From: Niabella yanshanensis
GTDB lineage: Bacteria; Bacteroidota; Bacteroidia; Chitinophagales; Chitinophagaceae
Length of the DNA: 64,000 nucleotides
NCBI RefSeq assembly: GCF_034424215.1
Contig: NZ_CP139960.1
Span: forward strand, 682,001 to 746,000
Reading direction: 5' to 3'
Shown here: one piece after another, positions 18,010-27,290 of the stretch
Position numbering within the stretch: position 1 is the stretch's first letter
Layout of the letters: the number at the start of each line of letters is the position of its first letter
Made by a program: the position numbers and the translations under genes
Notes under the pieces: generated by a model
Database searches by the model: none
What the model was told of the DNA's origin: nothing
What the model saw: only the letters and a program-made list of their open reading frames with translations

Positions 18010-18747
18010 CTAACTGATACTTTCAATATAATCGCTCATCACCTGGCGCTTCCGGTCGGATACCGGTATCTTATCGCCATTGGTCATCTCCAAATATCCG
18101 TCTTTAAAGTATTTCCGAATGTAAGCCGTGTTGGCAAGATAGGATTGATGACAACGGATAAAAATGGTTTCCGGTAAAATGCTTTCATACTCTTTTAATA
18201 TTTTACTTACCATTATTTTACTCCCGTCTCTTAAAAAAAAGGTCGTATAACCTTTATCGCTCTGACAATAAATAATATCATTTACAGCTACAATCTGTGT
18301 AAAGTCGAGGCTTTTCAAAGCAATTCTTTCAGTTGGAGTAATACCACTGTACCGTCCTGCTGCAATCGCTACCTGTTGTTGATTAAATTTATATGCCTGA
18401 TCTTTTCTATAGCAGCAGTCTATGGTATCTTCAAAAACCGATGGATCTATCGGTTTCAGGAGGTAAGCGAATGCGCCTATGTTTAATGCATCAATAGCAT
18501 ACTGATTGTATGCTGTTATAAAAATAACATAGGCACTTGTTTCCAAATTACTTAACAAGGAAAAACTATTACCATCTTTGAGCTGGATATCGGCTAAAAT
18601 CAATTCAGGCTGATATTTGGAAATTTCAATCTGGGCCTTACTGATCTCGGCCGAGTAACCCACCACTTGGAGGTAGGGTATTTTTTCTACCAAAGAAAGG
18701 ATGTATTTTAAAATATTAAGCTCATCTTCCAGTATATATACTTTCAT
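18010..18747 (-). CDS. LytTR-family response regulator
   Basis: A 245-residue regulator: receiver domain (1-115; acidic pair E7/D8, phospho-acceptor Asp53 in LILADIQLKDG, Lys in LLKPID) and C-terminal LytTR DNA-binding domain (about 140-240; IIYCQSDKGYTTFFLRDGSKI, FIRCHQSYLANTAYI). LytTR proteins bind direct repeats upstream of target genes. The kinase gene lies immediately upstream (9-base gap), making a two-component operon. Confidence 0.95.
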   Translation of the reverse strand: MKVYILEDELNILKYILSLVEKIPYLQVVGYSAEISKAQIEISKYQPELILADIQLKDGNSFSLLSNLETSAYVIFITAYNQYAIDALNIGAFAYLLKPIDPSVFEDTIDCCYRKDQAYKFNQQQVAIAAGRYSGITPTERIALKSLDFTQIVAVNDIIYCQSDKGYTTFFLRDGSKIMVSKILKEYESILPETIFIRCHQSYLANTAYIRKYFKDGYLEMTNGDKIPVSDRKRQVMSDYIESIS

Positions 18748-18756
18748 TGCACAGAT

Positions 18757-20643
18757 TTAAGCGGTGATTAACGGAATAGTGATTTGAGCAACCCATCCAG
18801 ATCGATCCTCCAGGGTGCTGGTCTCGAACCAGGCCTTTTTTTCCATTTGATTAAACAACAGATCCAATCTTTCCTGTATAATCACCTTAGAGAGCGATTT
18901 TTTGGGTGTAGTGAACTGCGTTTGTTGCGATTGCAAACCGGCTCCATTATCAATAATTTTTATACATAACTGGTTAGCATCAGAATTGAAATCAATACGA
19001 AGCATTCCATGATGATTGATATTCCTAAAGCCATGCTCTATACTATTTTCAACAAATGGCTGTAATAGCAAAGGAGGGATCATGACAGCCTCTACATCCA
19101 CATTTCCTGTATTTATATCATATTTAAATTTGTCTTCGAACCGCATTTGCTGCAGATGTATATAGTTTTGTAAAGACACGATTTCTTCCGACAGTGTAAT
19201 ATATTCATTACGGTTTAATTCTAAAAAATTACGCATTAACTTTGAAAATGACACCAGGTAATTGTTGGCTTTTATCTTGTTATCACTGCTGATGAGCCCC
19301 TGCAAATTGCTTATAGCATTGTAAATAAAATGGGGATTCAGCTGCATCTGGCTTATTTTCTGTTCCAGGAGCAGTCTTTTATTTTCAATTTGTAATTGAT
19401 CATTTTTCGCCTTTAAAATTTTCCTTTTGTAATTATTGTAAAGGTATAATCCCAGAATAGCAAGCAATATGGCTATAGCGATGAATATCCACCTTTGCTG
19501 AAAAATAATTTTCCGGTTTAATGCATTGGTCGTGTTCAATGCCTCAATGAGCTGGTCCTTCTTTTCGGTTTGGTACTCGGTATGTATGGCTTCAATTTTC
19601 TCATTTTCTATTCTTATTGTATTCCTGATATATATCTGTAATGCCGAATCGGAAGCTATCATGGCATTTTTATAGTCACCTTTCATCCTATACATATCTC
19701 TGAGGCCACTATAAAACGGAAGTAAACTGATATTGGGATCAAATTGGCCGGACCATTGAATACCCTTATTGTAATAATAAATAGCCGAGTCTATTTGACC
19801 GTCTTTATTAAAGCTGGTAGCCAGGTTATTGAACCAATAAGTAGAAAGCATATTGTTGCGGGAAAAGTATTCAAAAAAAACACGGCTTTTATCAAGCGCC
19901 TTTTTGGTTTGTCCCTTGAGTGCATACAAGTGCGACTCGTAATCATAAGTGCGCATTAATGCAATGCTGTCTTTAATATGGATTGCCAAGCTACGACTGC
20001 TATCCAGCGACTGACGCATGGCTAAAGTGTCTTTTCCGGATTCGGCCAGCATAAAAAAAATATCGTGATAGCGCTGCGCTATAATGGGGTGGGATTTGAA
20101 AGGATGGTTTTTGTAATAAAGATCTGTATACTCTTTTGCTTTTTCTGTGTTATGGTTATTATAATAGGCTTTGGCAAGCAGGTCGTACAACCTGTAAGTA
20201 AACGAGCTATTAGAAGTTTCGGCTTGTTTTATAACATTCAATATCCTGATCGCTAAATCCGAGGCCACAGTGCCTTGTTGATTGATAAGAATGCTCAGCT
20301 CCTGGTATTGTTTAAGTATAGTCCACTCGCCTGACCTCAGTGACATATCCATCCTGTCAAAGTATATAATAGCACTGTCGGGTTTATTTTGGAGTAAATA
20401 GTTGTATCCGCTGAAGTAGTTGAAATACAGTTCATTTTCTATGTCGGCTATTTTTACACTTTTAAGAACAGAATCCATTAGTGTCATTCGCCGGGACGTA
20501 TTCATGGTGTCCATACTTAGAGCAATGTCAATGTATCGTCTTTCATTCGAAACCGAAAACTTTCTTTCCCTACTGGTGTATTTGCAGGATAGCGTAACTA
20601 CCCATAAAACAAGAAACAGCGATGCTCGTATTGTGTTCCACAT
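18757..20643 (-). CDS. TPR-containing LytS-type sensor histidine kinase
   Basis: A 628-residue kinase. The chosen start gives MWNTIRASLFLVLWVVTLSC, a signal with lipobox-like TLSC. Next come TPR-like helical repeats (about 50-370) presumably in the periplasm, one membrane helix (about 385-405), a coiled coil, and the His_kinase domain (QMQLNPHFIYN, phospho-acceptor about His438) with a HATPase (ENSIEHGF, IDNGAGL). It should phosphorylate the LytTR regulator encoded right after it. The signal sensed is unknown. Confidence 0.93.
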   Translation of the reverse strand: MWNTIRASLFLVLWVVTLSCKYTSRERKFSVSNERRYIDIALSMDTMNTSRRMTLMDSVLKSVKIADIENELYFNYFSGYNYLLQNKPDSAIIYFDRMDMSLRSGEWTILKQYQELSILINQQGTVASDLAIRILNVIKQAETSNSSFTYRLYDLLAKAYYNNHNTEKAKEYTDLYYKNHPFKSHPIIAQRYHDIFFMLAESGKDTLAMRQSLDSSRSLAIHIKDSIALMRTYDYESHLYALKGQTKKALDKSRVFFEYFSRNNMLSTYWFNNLATSFNKDGQIDSAIYYYNKGIQWSGQFDPNISLLPFYSGLRDMYRMKGDYKNAMIASDSALQIYIRNTIRIENEKIEAIHTEYQTEKKDQLIEALNTTNALNRKIIFQQRWIFIAIAILLAILGLYLYNNYKRKILKAKNDQLQIENKRLLLEQKISQMQLNPHFIYNAISNLQGLISSDNKIKANNYLVSFSKLMRNFLELNRNEYITLSEEIVSLQNYIHLQQMRFEDKFKYDINTGNVDVEAVMIPPLLLQPFVENSIEHGFRNINHHGMLRIDFNSDANQLCIKIIDNGAGLQSQQTQFTTPKKSLSKVIIQERLDLLFNQMEKKAWFETSTLEDRSGWVAQITIPLITA

Positions 20644-20835
20644 GGTGTGATCAACGAAGTTCAATTAGAAATTAAAATCCTCACAATATATTAAATACAA
20701 TATTCATGTCCCTCAACCAGATTGTATTTGCCCGGGTTGTCAAGAAATATTCGCAACAGTACAGGTTATAACTGATATTTCCATCGAAATATCGGCTCTT
20801 ATTATTTTATTATGCAAGCTTCGTATATTCACTGC

Positions 20836-21717
20836 ATGAACGTATTACAGTTTACAATACCCGTTTCGCATGATAAATCTGTAATCAGCCAGGAGGAGCA
20901 GCTTCCTTATTTTTACCCTTATCTGCACCGTCATCTTGAGATTCAATTGACCTGGATCATAGAAGGTATAGGTAGTTTTGTGGCCGGAACTAATGTATAT
21001 TCTTTTAATCCGGGAGATATCTTTTTTATTGGCGCCAACCAGCCGCATCTATTTAAAAGCGGACCGGAATACTTTACAGCCGACCCTGCCAAACAGATCC
21101 GTTCGCTTACTATTTTTTTTGACCCTACTGAAAAGCTAAAATTTCTTTTCGGTGCCCCGGAGATGAAGATGCTCAAAAATTTCCTGGATCGGCATAATAG
21201 TGGGTTTAAAATCCCAGACGCTCATAGAGATCATGTAGCCGACAAAATGCTGGCCCTGAACAGCGCCCGTAACGCTGACCGGCTCATTTATTTTTTTGAA
21301 TTACTTCAGTATCTGAACGCTATCAACAAAGAGCTGGAACCCCTGTCAACCCGGGTCCCCGACAATGTGAGCGATACAGAGGGCATTCGTATAGGACAGG
21401 TTTATGATTATATCATGCAGCATTACCATAGCGATATACCCTTAGAAGATGTGGCAGCCGTATCGCATATGACGCCACAGGCTTTTTGCCGGTACTTTAA
21501 AAAACAAACCGGTAATACTTTTGTAGGGTTTTTAAATGAAGTCAGAATTAATGAAGCCTGTAAGAAACTGACTGCAGCCGATTTTGAAAGCGTTTCAACC
21601 GTTGCCTACACATCCGGGTTCAACAGTATCACTAACTTTAACCGTGTTTTTAAAACAGTAACCGGGAAGTCACCTTTGGAGTACCTGAAAGAATACCGGG
21701 AGGCCTCAGGCAATTAG
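20836..21717 (+). CDS. AraC-family regulator, likely of hydroxyproline genes
   Basis: A 293-residue protein with an N-terminal cupin-like effector domain (YFYPYLHRHLEIQLTWIIEG, FNPGDIFFIGANQPHLF) and a C-terminal AraC double helix-turn-helix (about 195-290; IPLEDVAAVSHMTPQAFCRY, SVSTVAYTSGFNSITNFNRV). I start it at the second ATG because MNVLQFTIPVSHDKS matches the family's usual beginning. It ends ~107 bases before the hydroxyproline catabolic genes on the same strand, so it probably controls them. Direct repeats in the gap fit an AraC operator. Confidence 0.9.
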   Translation: MNVLQFTIPVSHDKSVISQEEQLPYFYPYLHRHLEIQLTWIIEGIGSFVAGTNVYSFNPGDIFFIGANQPHLFKSGPEYFTADPAKQIRSLTIFFDPTEKLKFLFGAPEMKMLKNFLDRHNSGFKIPDAHRDHVADKMLALNSARNADRLIYFFELLQYLNAINKELEPLSTRVPDNVSDTEGIRIGQVYDYIMQHYHSDIPLEDVAAVSHMTPQAFCRYFKKQTGNTFVGFLNEVRINEACKKLTAADFESVSTVAYTSGFNSITNFNRVFKTVTGKSPLEYLKEYREASGN

Positions 21718-21738
21718 TTGACACTTTACTTTAAGTTT

Positions 21739-21770
21739 GATAAAATATGGTTCAAAAAGGATAAATTATG
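21739..21770 (+). promoter_or_regulatory. putative AraC operator: two direct repeats 21 bases apart
   Basis: GATAAAATATG (21739-21749) and GATAAATTATG (21760-21770) match at 10 of 11 positions. Their starts are 21 bases apart, two helical turns, as expected for an AraC-type dimer. They abut the promoter-like element at 21771-21803. Confidence 0.45.
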
Positions 21771-21803
21771 TTTAGTGGCTGCGATAATGCGGTTCTATTT
21801 TTG
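21771..21803 (+). promoter_or_regulatory. putative Bacteroidota promoter of the hydroxyproline operon
   Basis: A TTTA(G) -33-like element at 21771-21774 and TATTTTTG (TAnnTTTG) at 21796-21803, about 20 bases apart. The deaminase ATG follows at 21824. Confidence 0.45.
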
Positions 21804-21823
21804 CTCAAACAAATTTAAACGCT

Positions 21824-22768
21824 ATGACATTTCAATGGAAAGGGGTGATGCCTGCCTTAACCACCAAGTTTACTGAAAATGATGAGTTGGATTTCGCTTT
21901 ATTCGAAAAAAACCTGGATGCACAGCTGGCTGCAGGAATTGAAGGCGTTATTTTAGGTGGCACTTTGGGCGAGGCCAGCGTTTTGACAATCGAAGAGAAA
22001 GAACGCCTGATCAAATTCGCTATAGACAAAATACAGGGACGCGTACCTGTAATTTTAAATATTGCAGAAGGCAGTACCAAACTGGCTTTAGAACAGGCTG
22101 CGCTGGGAAAACAATGGGGTGTGGACGGTTTGATGATGCTTCCGCCCATGCGTTATGTTCCCGATCATCGTGAATTGGTTACTTATTTTAAGACGATAGC
22201 TGACAGCACTGATCTGCCCATCATGATCTATAATAACCCGGTTGATTATAAAACTCTGGTAACTTTGGATGCATTTGAAGAATTGACTGCCTGCAGCAAT
22301 ATCACGGCAGTTAAAGAAAGCACCAGGGATGTGTCGAATGTAACCCGTATGAAGACCAGGTTTGGCGATCGCTATGCTGTTCTTTGTGGAGTAGATACAC
22401 TAACATTAGAGGAATTGGTAGCTGGCGCAGATGGATTGGTGGCGGGATTGGTTTGCGCATTTCCCGCTGAAACAGTGGCCTTATATAAACTGATCAAAGC
22501 TGGCCGCCTGGCAGAAGCTATAGAAATTTATAGATGGTTCCTTCCTTTACTGGAACTGGATATTCACGTAAAACTGGTACAGTATATTAAATTAGCCGAG
22601 CAACAAACAGGTATTGGAAGTGAATATGTGCGCGCACCCCGGCTTACATTAGTGGGAGAAGAAAGAGAGCGGATTCTTCATTTGATCAATAAAGGTATCT
22701 CGGATCGCCCTGATGTCAGCCACATTATTAATGGTAAAGAAGCGTTTATAGAGTCAGCTTTATTATAA
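21824..22768 (+). CDS. DapA-family 1-pyrroline-4-hydroxy-2-carboxylate deaminase
   Basis: A 314-residue TIM-barrel protein of the dihydrodipicolinate synthase/N-acetylneuraminate lyase superfamily. The Schiff-base lysine is Lys164 (TAVKEST) and the catalytic tyrosine Tyr136 (IMIYNNPVDY); GGTLGE replaces the usual GTTGE. Family membership alone leaves the substrate open. Its neighbours (hydroxyproline epimerase, D-amino-acid dehydrogenase, ketoglutarate semialdehyde dehydrogenase) point to deamination of 1-pyrroline-4-hydroxy-2-carboxylate to 2-oxoglutarate semialdehyde. Confidence 0.85.
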   Translation: MTFQWKGVMPALTTKFTENDELDFALFEKNLDAQLAAGIEGVILGGTLGEASVLTIEEKERLIKFAIDKIQGRVPVILNIAEGSTKLALEQAALGKQWGVDGLMMLPPMRYVPDHRELVTYFKTIADSTDLPIMIYNNPVDYKTLVTLDAFEELTACSNITAVKESTRDVSNVTRMKTRFGDRYAVLCGVDTLTLEELVAGADGLVAGLVCAFPAETVALYKLIKAGRLAEAIEIYRWFLPLLELDIHVKLVQYIKLAEQQTGIGSEYVRAPRLTLVGEERERILHLINKGISDRPDVSHIINGKEAFIESALL

Positions 22769-22849
22769 TGGTATTAATATTGTGGTTAGATATAACTGAA
22801 TATTGAAATAGTTGGACTTAACCAATTTCTAATCAAATTACCGTCAAAA

Positions 22850-24334
22850 ATGTTTCGGGATATAACTAAAGAAGAAATTAACAAGGTTATGGAAAGCGCA
22901 TGGAGTGCTTTTCATGTTTACAGAAAACGCTCGCTCAGGGAAAGAGCCGACTTCATGCGAGCTATTGCAACGGAAATTGAAGCGCTGGGTGACGAATTAA
23001 TTGCCGTAGCTGGTAAAGAAACCAACCTGCCGGAAGCCCGTTTAAAGGGTGAACGGGCGAGAACCATTTTTCAATTAAATTCTTACGCAACAGCCTGTGA
23101 AAAAGGAGAGTGGCTGGAAGCAAGGATTGATACAGCAGTACCAGACAAAAATCCTCCAAAGCCAGACATCCGTAAAATGCTGGTGCCTTTGGGACCTGTA
23201 GTGGTTTTTGGCGCCTCCAATTTTCCTTTTGCTTATTCCACGGCAGGTGGTGATACAGCAACTGCCTTTGCCGCAGGTTGCCCGGTAATTGTAAAAGCAC
23301 ATCCTGCACATGCTGAAACGAGTGAGCTGGTGGCTAAAGCAATTACAAGGGCTGTAGAAAAAGCCGGTTGGCCTGCCGGCATTTTTACACATGTGCATGG
23401 GACAGGTTTTGAAGTTGGACAGGCCTTAATAGAGCATCCTTATACAAAAGCGGTAGGCTTTACGGGTTCCTTCTCTGGCGGAAAGCAGTTGTTTGACTGG
23501 GCTAATGCAAGGAGAGAACCCATTCCCGTATTTGCAGAAATGAGCAGTATCAACCCCGTGTTTCTGTTGCCGGAAAAACTGAAAATTGCTGCTTCGGAAA
23601 TTGCAAAACAATATGCCGGTTCTGTCACATTGGGGGTAGGACAGTTCTGTACCAATCCCGGCTTGTTGATAGGAGTGGAAGGAGAAGAACTAAGCCAGTT
23701 CACAGCCACATTGGCTGCCGAAATAGAAACCATTGCTCCGGCAACCATGTTGCACGACGGTATCAGCAAAAACTACAGCCAAAAAAGAGAGCAGGCATTG
23801 GCCCAAACCGGCGTTGATACAATATCAATATCAAAAGTTAAAGCTGCAGAAAATCAAGGGTCGCCTACTATCGCGTCTGTAAGTGCTGAAACTTTTATTA
23901 GCAACCCGGTATTGCACCAGGAAGTGTTCGGTCCCTATTCATTGATCATCCGGTGTAAAGATCTGCAGCAGATGCTTGAAGTGGCCCGGCATATCGAAGG
24001 TCAGTTAACGGCTACATTAATGGCTACCGAGGCAGATATTATCAATAACGCCGAGCTGGTAGATGCAGTTCAAAATCTTTGCGGCCGTTTTATTTTGAAC
24101 GGTGTACCAACCGGTGTGGAAGTTTGTTTAAGCATGCAGCATGGCGGGCCATTCCCGGCTACCACCGACTCACGGTTTTCTTCAGTAGGTGCAGATGGCA
24201 TCAAACGTTTTGCAAGGCCCGTAGCTTTTCAGAACTGGGTGAATGAATTGTTGCCAGATGAACTGAAAAATGAAAATCCTTTGGGAATCTGGAGAACAGT
24301 AAATGACGAGCTCATTAAAGAGCCTATTCATTAA
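22850..24334 (+). CDS. alpha-ketoglutarate semialdehyde dehydrogenase
   Basis: A 494-residue aldehyde dehydrogenase with the catalytic Cys267 (GQFCTNPG) and general base Glu230 (PVFAEMSSINPVF). It has the variant glycine motif FTGSFSGG and the KAHPAHAETS segment typical of 2,5-dioxovalerate dehydrogenases. It should oxidise 2-oxoglutarate semialdehyde to 2-oxoglutarate using NAD(P), the last step of hydroxyproline (and some pentose/glucarate) degradation. It sits between the deaminase and epimerase genes. Confidence 0.9.
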   Translation: MFRDITKEEINKVMESAWSAFHVYRKRSLRERADFMRAIATEIEALGDELIAVAGKETNLPEARLKGERARTIFQLNSYATACEKGEWLEARIDTAVPDKNPPKPDIRKMLVPLGPVVVFGASNFPFAYSTAGGDTATAFAAGCPVIVKAHPAHAETSELVAKAITRAVEKAGWPAGIFTHVHGTGFEVGQALIEHPYTKAVGFTGSFSGGKQLFDWANARREPIPVFAEMSSINPVFLLPEKLKIAASEIAKQYAGSVTLGVGQFCTNPGLLIGVEGEELSQFTATLAAEIETIAPATMLHDGISKNYSQKREQALAQTGVDTISISKVKAAENQGSPTIASVSAETFISNPVLHQEVFGPYSLIIRCKDLQQMLEVARHIEGQLTATLMATEADIINNAELVDAVQNLCGRFILNGVPTGVEVCLSMQHGGPFPATTDSRFSSVGADGIKRFARPVAFQNWVNELLPDELKNENPLGIWRTVNDELIKEPIH

Positions 24335-24390
24335 AGACGTAAAAACCGGTAGGAAGGTTGGTTACTTCCCGATCCGTATGCCTATAAGTA

Positions 24391-25392
24391 ATGAAACATA
24401 TCTTTGATTGTGTAGACGCCCACACCTGCGGCAATCCCGTGCGATTGGTAAAAAAAGGCGGACCCGATTTGAAAGGGCATAATATGAGCGAAAAAAGACA
24501 ACACTTTTTACGTGATTATGACTGGATCAGAACCGGATTGATGTTTGAACCACGTGGCCATGATATGATGAGCGGCAGTATTTTATACCCGCCCCATGAT
24601 CCGGCCAATGATATCGCAGTATTGTTTATTGAAACCAGCGGCTGTTTACCCATGTGCGGCCATGGCACCATTGGCACTATTACCATCGCTATAGAAGAAG
24701 GATTGATACAGCCTAAAACTCCGGGTATTGTACGGATGGAAGCTCCGGCCGGCCTGGTGATGATCGGGTACAAACAGGTTGAAGGAAAAGTAAAAACGGT
24801 GAAACTGACCAATGTACCAGCCTTTTTGCACTCAGCAGAACTGATCGTAGATTGTCCTGAATTAGGCGAACTGATAGTAGATGTTGCTTACGGCGGTAAT
24901 TTTTATGCCATTGTAGATGCTCAAAAAAACTACAAAGGTATAGATCACTATAACGCAGGTAAACTGATTGCCTGGGCAAGGGAGCTCCGTAAAAATATCA
25001 ATGATCAATACGAATTTATACATCCCGATGATCCAACCATCAATGGCTGCTCCCATATCTTATGGACCGGGGATCCGATAGACAAAACTTCCACCGCACG
25101 CAATGCCGTATTTTATGGAGATAAAGCCATAGACCGGAGCCCCTGCGGAACGGGTACTTCAGCACGTATGGCCCAGTGGCATGCAAAGGGAAAGTTGAAA
25201 AAAGGAGATGAATTTGTACATGAAAGTATTATAGGCAGTAAGTTTATTGGCAGGATAGAGGAGGAGACTACTGTTGCCGGCAAGGCAGCTATAAGACCTT
25301 CAGTAGAAGGATGGGCCAGGCTGTATGGCTATAATACAATCTGGATTGATAAAGAAGATGATCCCTATGCGCATGGATTCCAGGTGATCTGA
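24391..25392 (+). CDS. 4-hydroxyproline 2-epimerase (proline racemase family)
   Basis: A 333-residue proline-racemase-fold enzyme. Both catalytic cysteines are present: Cys89 (LPMCGHGTIG) and Cys252 (RSPCGTGTS). This argues for an epimerase or racemase rather than trans-3-hydroxyproline dehydratase, which has Thr at the second site. Within this cluster it should convert trans-4-hydroxy-L-proline to cis-4-hydroxy-D-proline, the first step. Translation follows the dehydrogenase gene by 57 bases. Confidence 0.92.
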   Translation: MKHIFDCVDAHTCGNPVRLVKKGGPDLKGHNMSEKRQHFLRDYDWIRTGLMFEPRGHDMMSGSILYPPHDPANDIAVLFIETSGCLPMCGHGTIGTITIAIEEGLIQPKTPGIVRMEAPAGLVMIGYKQVEGKVKTVKLTNVPAFLHSAELIVDCPELGELIVDVAYGGNFYAIVDAQKNYKGIDHYNAGKLIAWARELRKNINDQYEFIHPDDPTINGCSHILWTGDPIDKTSTARNAVFYGDKAIDRSPCGTGTSARMAQWHAKGKLKKGDEFVHESIIGSKFIGRIEEETTVAGKAAIRPSVEGWARLYGYNTIWIDKEDDPYAHGFQVI

Positions 25393-25422
25393 TGAGTAAT
25401 GAAGACATAAAACTATAGGACG

Positions 25423-26661
25423 ATGAATGTTGTAATCATTGGTGGTGGTATCATCGGTTTGACCGGAGCCTATTATTTAAGAAAAGCGGGCCTGGAAGTC
25501 TCGGTGGTGGATAAAAACGATCTCACAGATGGCTGTTCATTTGGTAATATTGGCTATATATCGCCCTCTCATTTTGTTCCGCTGGCAACACCGGGCATTA
25601 TAAAACAGGGTATGAAGTGGATGATGAGCTCTTCTTCGCCTTTCTACATTAAACCCCGTTTAAATGCAGACCTGGTAAGATGGGGACTGACTTTCCGTAA
25701 ATCGGCGAATCAATCATTGGTGGAAAGAAATGCACCACATCTTAATAACCTGCTGCAGCTTTCGCGTCAGCAAATGACGGATCTGAAAAATGACCTGGAA
25801 GATTTTGATCTTTTAGAAAAAGGCGTTTTTATGCTTTACAAATCCGAGATCACCGGGCACCATGAGAAGGTAATGGCCGAACAGGCAAAGCAATTCGGAC
25901 TTAAAACTGTTATTTGCAATAAACAACAGGTACAGGATTATGAGAGCGAGACAGAGGTAGATGTAGCGGGCGGTGTATTGTATCTCGACGATTGTCATGT
26001 AAATCCTGCCAAACTGATGCAGGCCCTATACAAACGTTTACGGGAAATAGGTGTTCATTTTTATTTGAATGCGGAGGTTACTGATTTTGAGAAAACCGGT
26101 AATAAAATTACATCGGTGGTTACCCATACACAGCCCATTCCTGCTGATGAGGTTATTATTGCCAATGGCTCCTGGATGGGTGAACTTTCGAAGCTCCTGG
26201 GCATAAGGATATTATTACAACCGGGCAAGGGGTATAGTATGGCATATGATCAGTTGGCTCATAACCTGCAGTATCCGTCTATACTGGTAGATGATCGCGT
26301 TGCTACGGCGCCCATTGGTCAATGGCTGCGCATTGGCGGTACTATGGAAATAAGTGGTCATAGTGACAATATACTTCCTAAAAGAGTTCAGTCAATTTAT
26401 GACGCATTTAAAAAATACTATCCCAAAATGGATCTGGCTCAACCTGATACCCGCAAAGCCTGGTTTGGTTACCGGCCGGTCACGCCGGACGGTTTACCAT
26501 ATATTGGCAGGCATAATCAGTACGCGAACTTAACTTACGCCGGAGGACATGCTATGATGGGAGTAAGCTGCGCTACCGGAACAGGTATATTGCTTAACGA
26601 GATCATTCAACATAAAACTCCCAGTATTAATGTGGATGCTTTTGATCCGGGGAGATTTTAA
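25423..26661 (+). CDS. FAD-dependent D-amino-acid (cis-4-hydroxy-D-proline) dehydrogenase
   Basis: A 412-residue DadA-like flavoprotein with the N-terminal dinucleotide fold (VVIIGGGIIGLTGAYYLRKAG) and a C-terminal FAD motif (FGYRPVTPDGLPYIGRHNQY, GHAMMGVSCATGTGILL). By position it should oxidise cis-4-hydroxy-D-proline to 1-pyrroline-4-hydroxy-2-carboxylate, feeding the deaminase. It is a single-subunit form rather than the three-subunit HcnABC-like type. Last gene of the cluster, 31 bases after the epimerase; convergent with the next gene. Confidence 0.9.
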   Translation: MNVVIIGGGIIGLTGAYYLRKAGLEVSVVDKNDLTDGCSFGNIGYISPSHFVPLATPGIIKQGMKWMMSSSSPFYIKPRLNADLVRWGLTFRKSANQSLVERNAPHLNNLLQLSRQQMTDLKNDLEDFDLLEKGVFMLYKSEITGHHEKVMAEQAKQFGLKTVICNKQQVQDYESETEVDVAGGVLYLDDCHVNPAKLMQALYKRLREIGVHFYLNAEVTDFEKTGNKITSVVTHTQPIPADEVIIANGSWMGELSKLLGIRILLQPGKGYSMAYDQLAHNLQYPSILVDDRVATAPIGQWLRIGGTMEISGHSDNILPKRVQSIYDAFKKYYPKMDLAQPDTRKAWFGYRPVTPDGLPYIGRHNQYANLTYAGGHAMMGVSCATGTGILLNEIIQHKTPSINVDAFDPGRF

Positions 26662-26696
26662 TCGGAGTCAAATAGCACTGAAAGAAATTCTGAATC

Positions 26697-27248
26697 CTAC
26701 AAAACAACTTCTTCTCTCAAGCGAATTGATTTTGCTTTTCTCAGAAAGCACTGTTTAAATTGAGAAGACTGAATGAATGCTTTTAATTCTTCTTTTACTT
26801 TTTGTATAGCCTGTTCCTCGTTCAGTTGGCTATATACGCTTGTCGAAGGAGTAAGATAAACTTCCCTGGGATAGAAATGACCATCTTTTTCATTATAGAC
26901 CGCGTCCTCCTTTCTGTTTTTTTCAGAACCCCTAATCCCCATAAAATACTGCGCTTGGTCAGTAGCTGGCGGGTTATCTTTCTTTAATAAAAAAACCTCG
27001 TAATACTGAACTCGACTATCAGGATTTTCTATGTCGCAAAGATTCTTTAACCATTCGCTAAACGTCGCAAATTTAGATGTATGGCGGGGAGGAGGTGGCG
27101 GGGGAGGCTCCTCTGTAGAATTTGCTGAAATAACTTCCTGAATACTTACCTCCTGCACTGTGTAGGGTTTTTCAATATTTTCCTTTTCATTATTGCAGGA
27201 TGTATATAAAACCATAAACAATAGTGCACAGGGGATCGTGTTTTTCAT
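26697..27248 (-). CDS. lipoprotein with a seven-proline tract
   Basis: A 183-residue lipoprotein (MKNTIPCALLFMVLYTSCNN, Cys about residue 18). A low-complexity linker with seven consecutive prolines (about residues 48-54) precedes a small globular region with several charged patches and two cysteines. No family was recognised. It lies 42 bases downstream of panB on the same strand, so it could be co-transcribed with it, but a functional link to pantothenate synthesis is not implied. Confidence 0.6.
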   Translation of the reverse strand: MKNTIPCALLFMVLYTSCNNEKENIEKPYTVQEVSIQEVISANSTEEPPPPPPPRHTSKFATFSEWLKNLCDIENPDSRVQYYEVFLLKKDNPPATDQAQYFMGIRGSEKNRKEDAVYNEKDGHFYPREVYLTPSTSVYSQLNEEQAIQKVKEELKAFIQSSQFKQCFLRKAKSIRLREEVVL

Positions 27249-27290
27249 TATCAGCAGAACTTAGGTTTACAATAGAATATAGTAGATACA

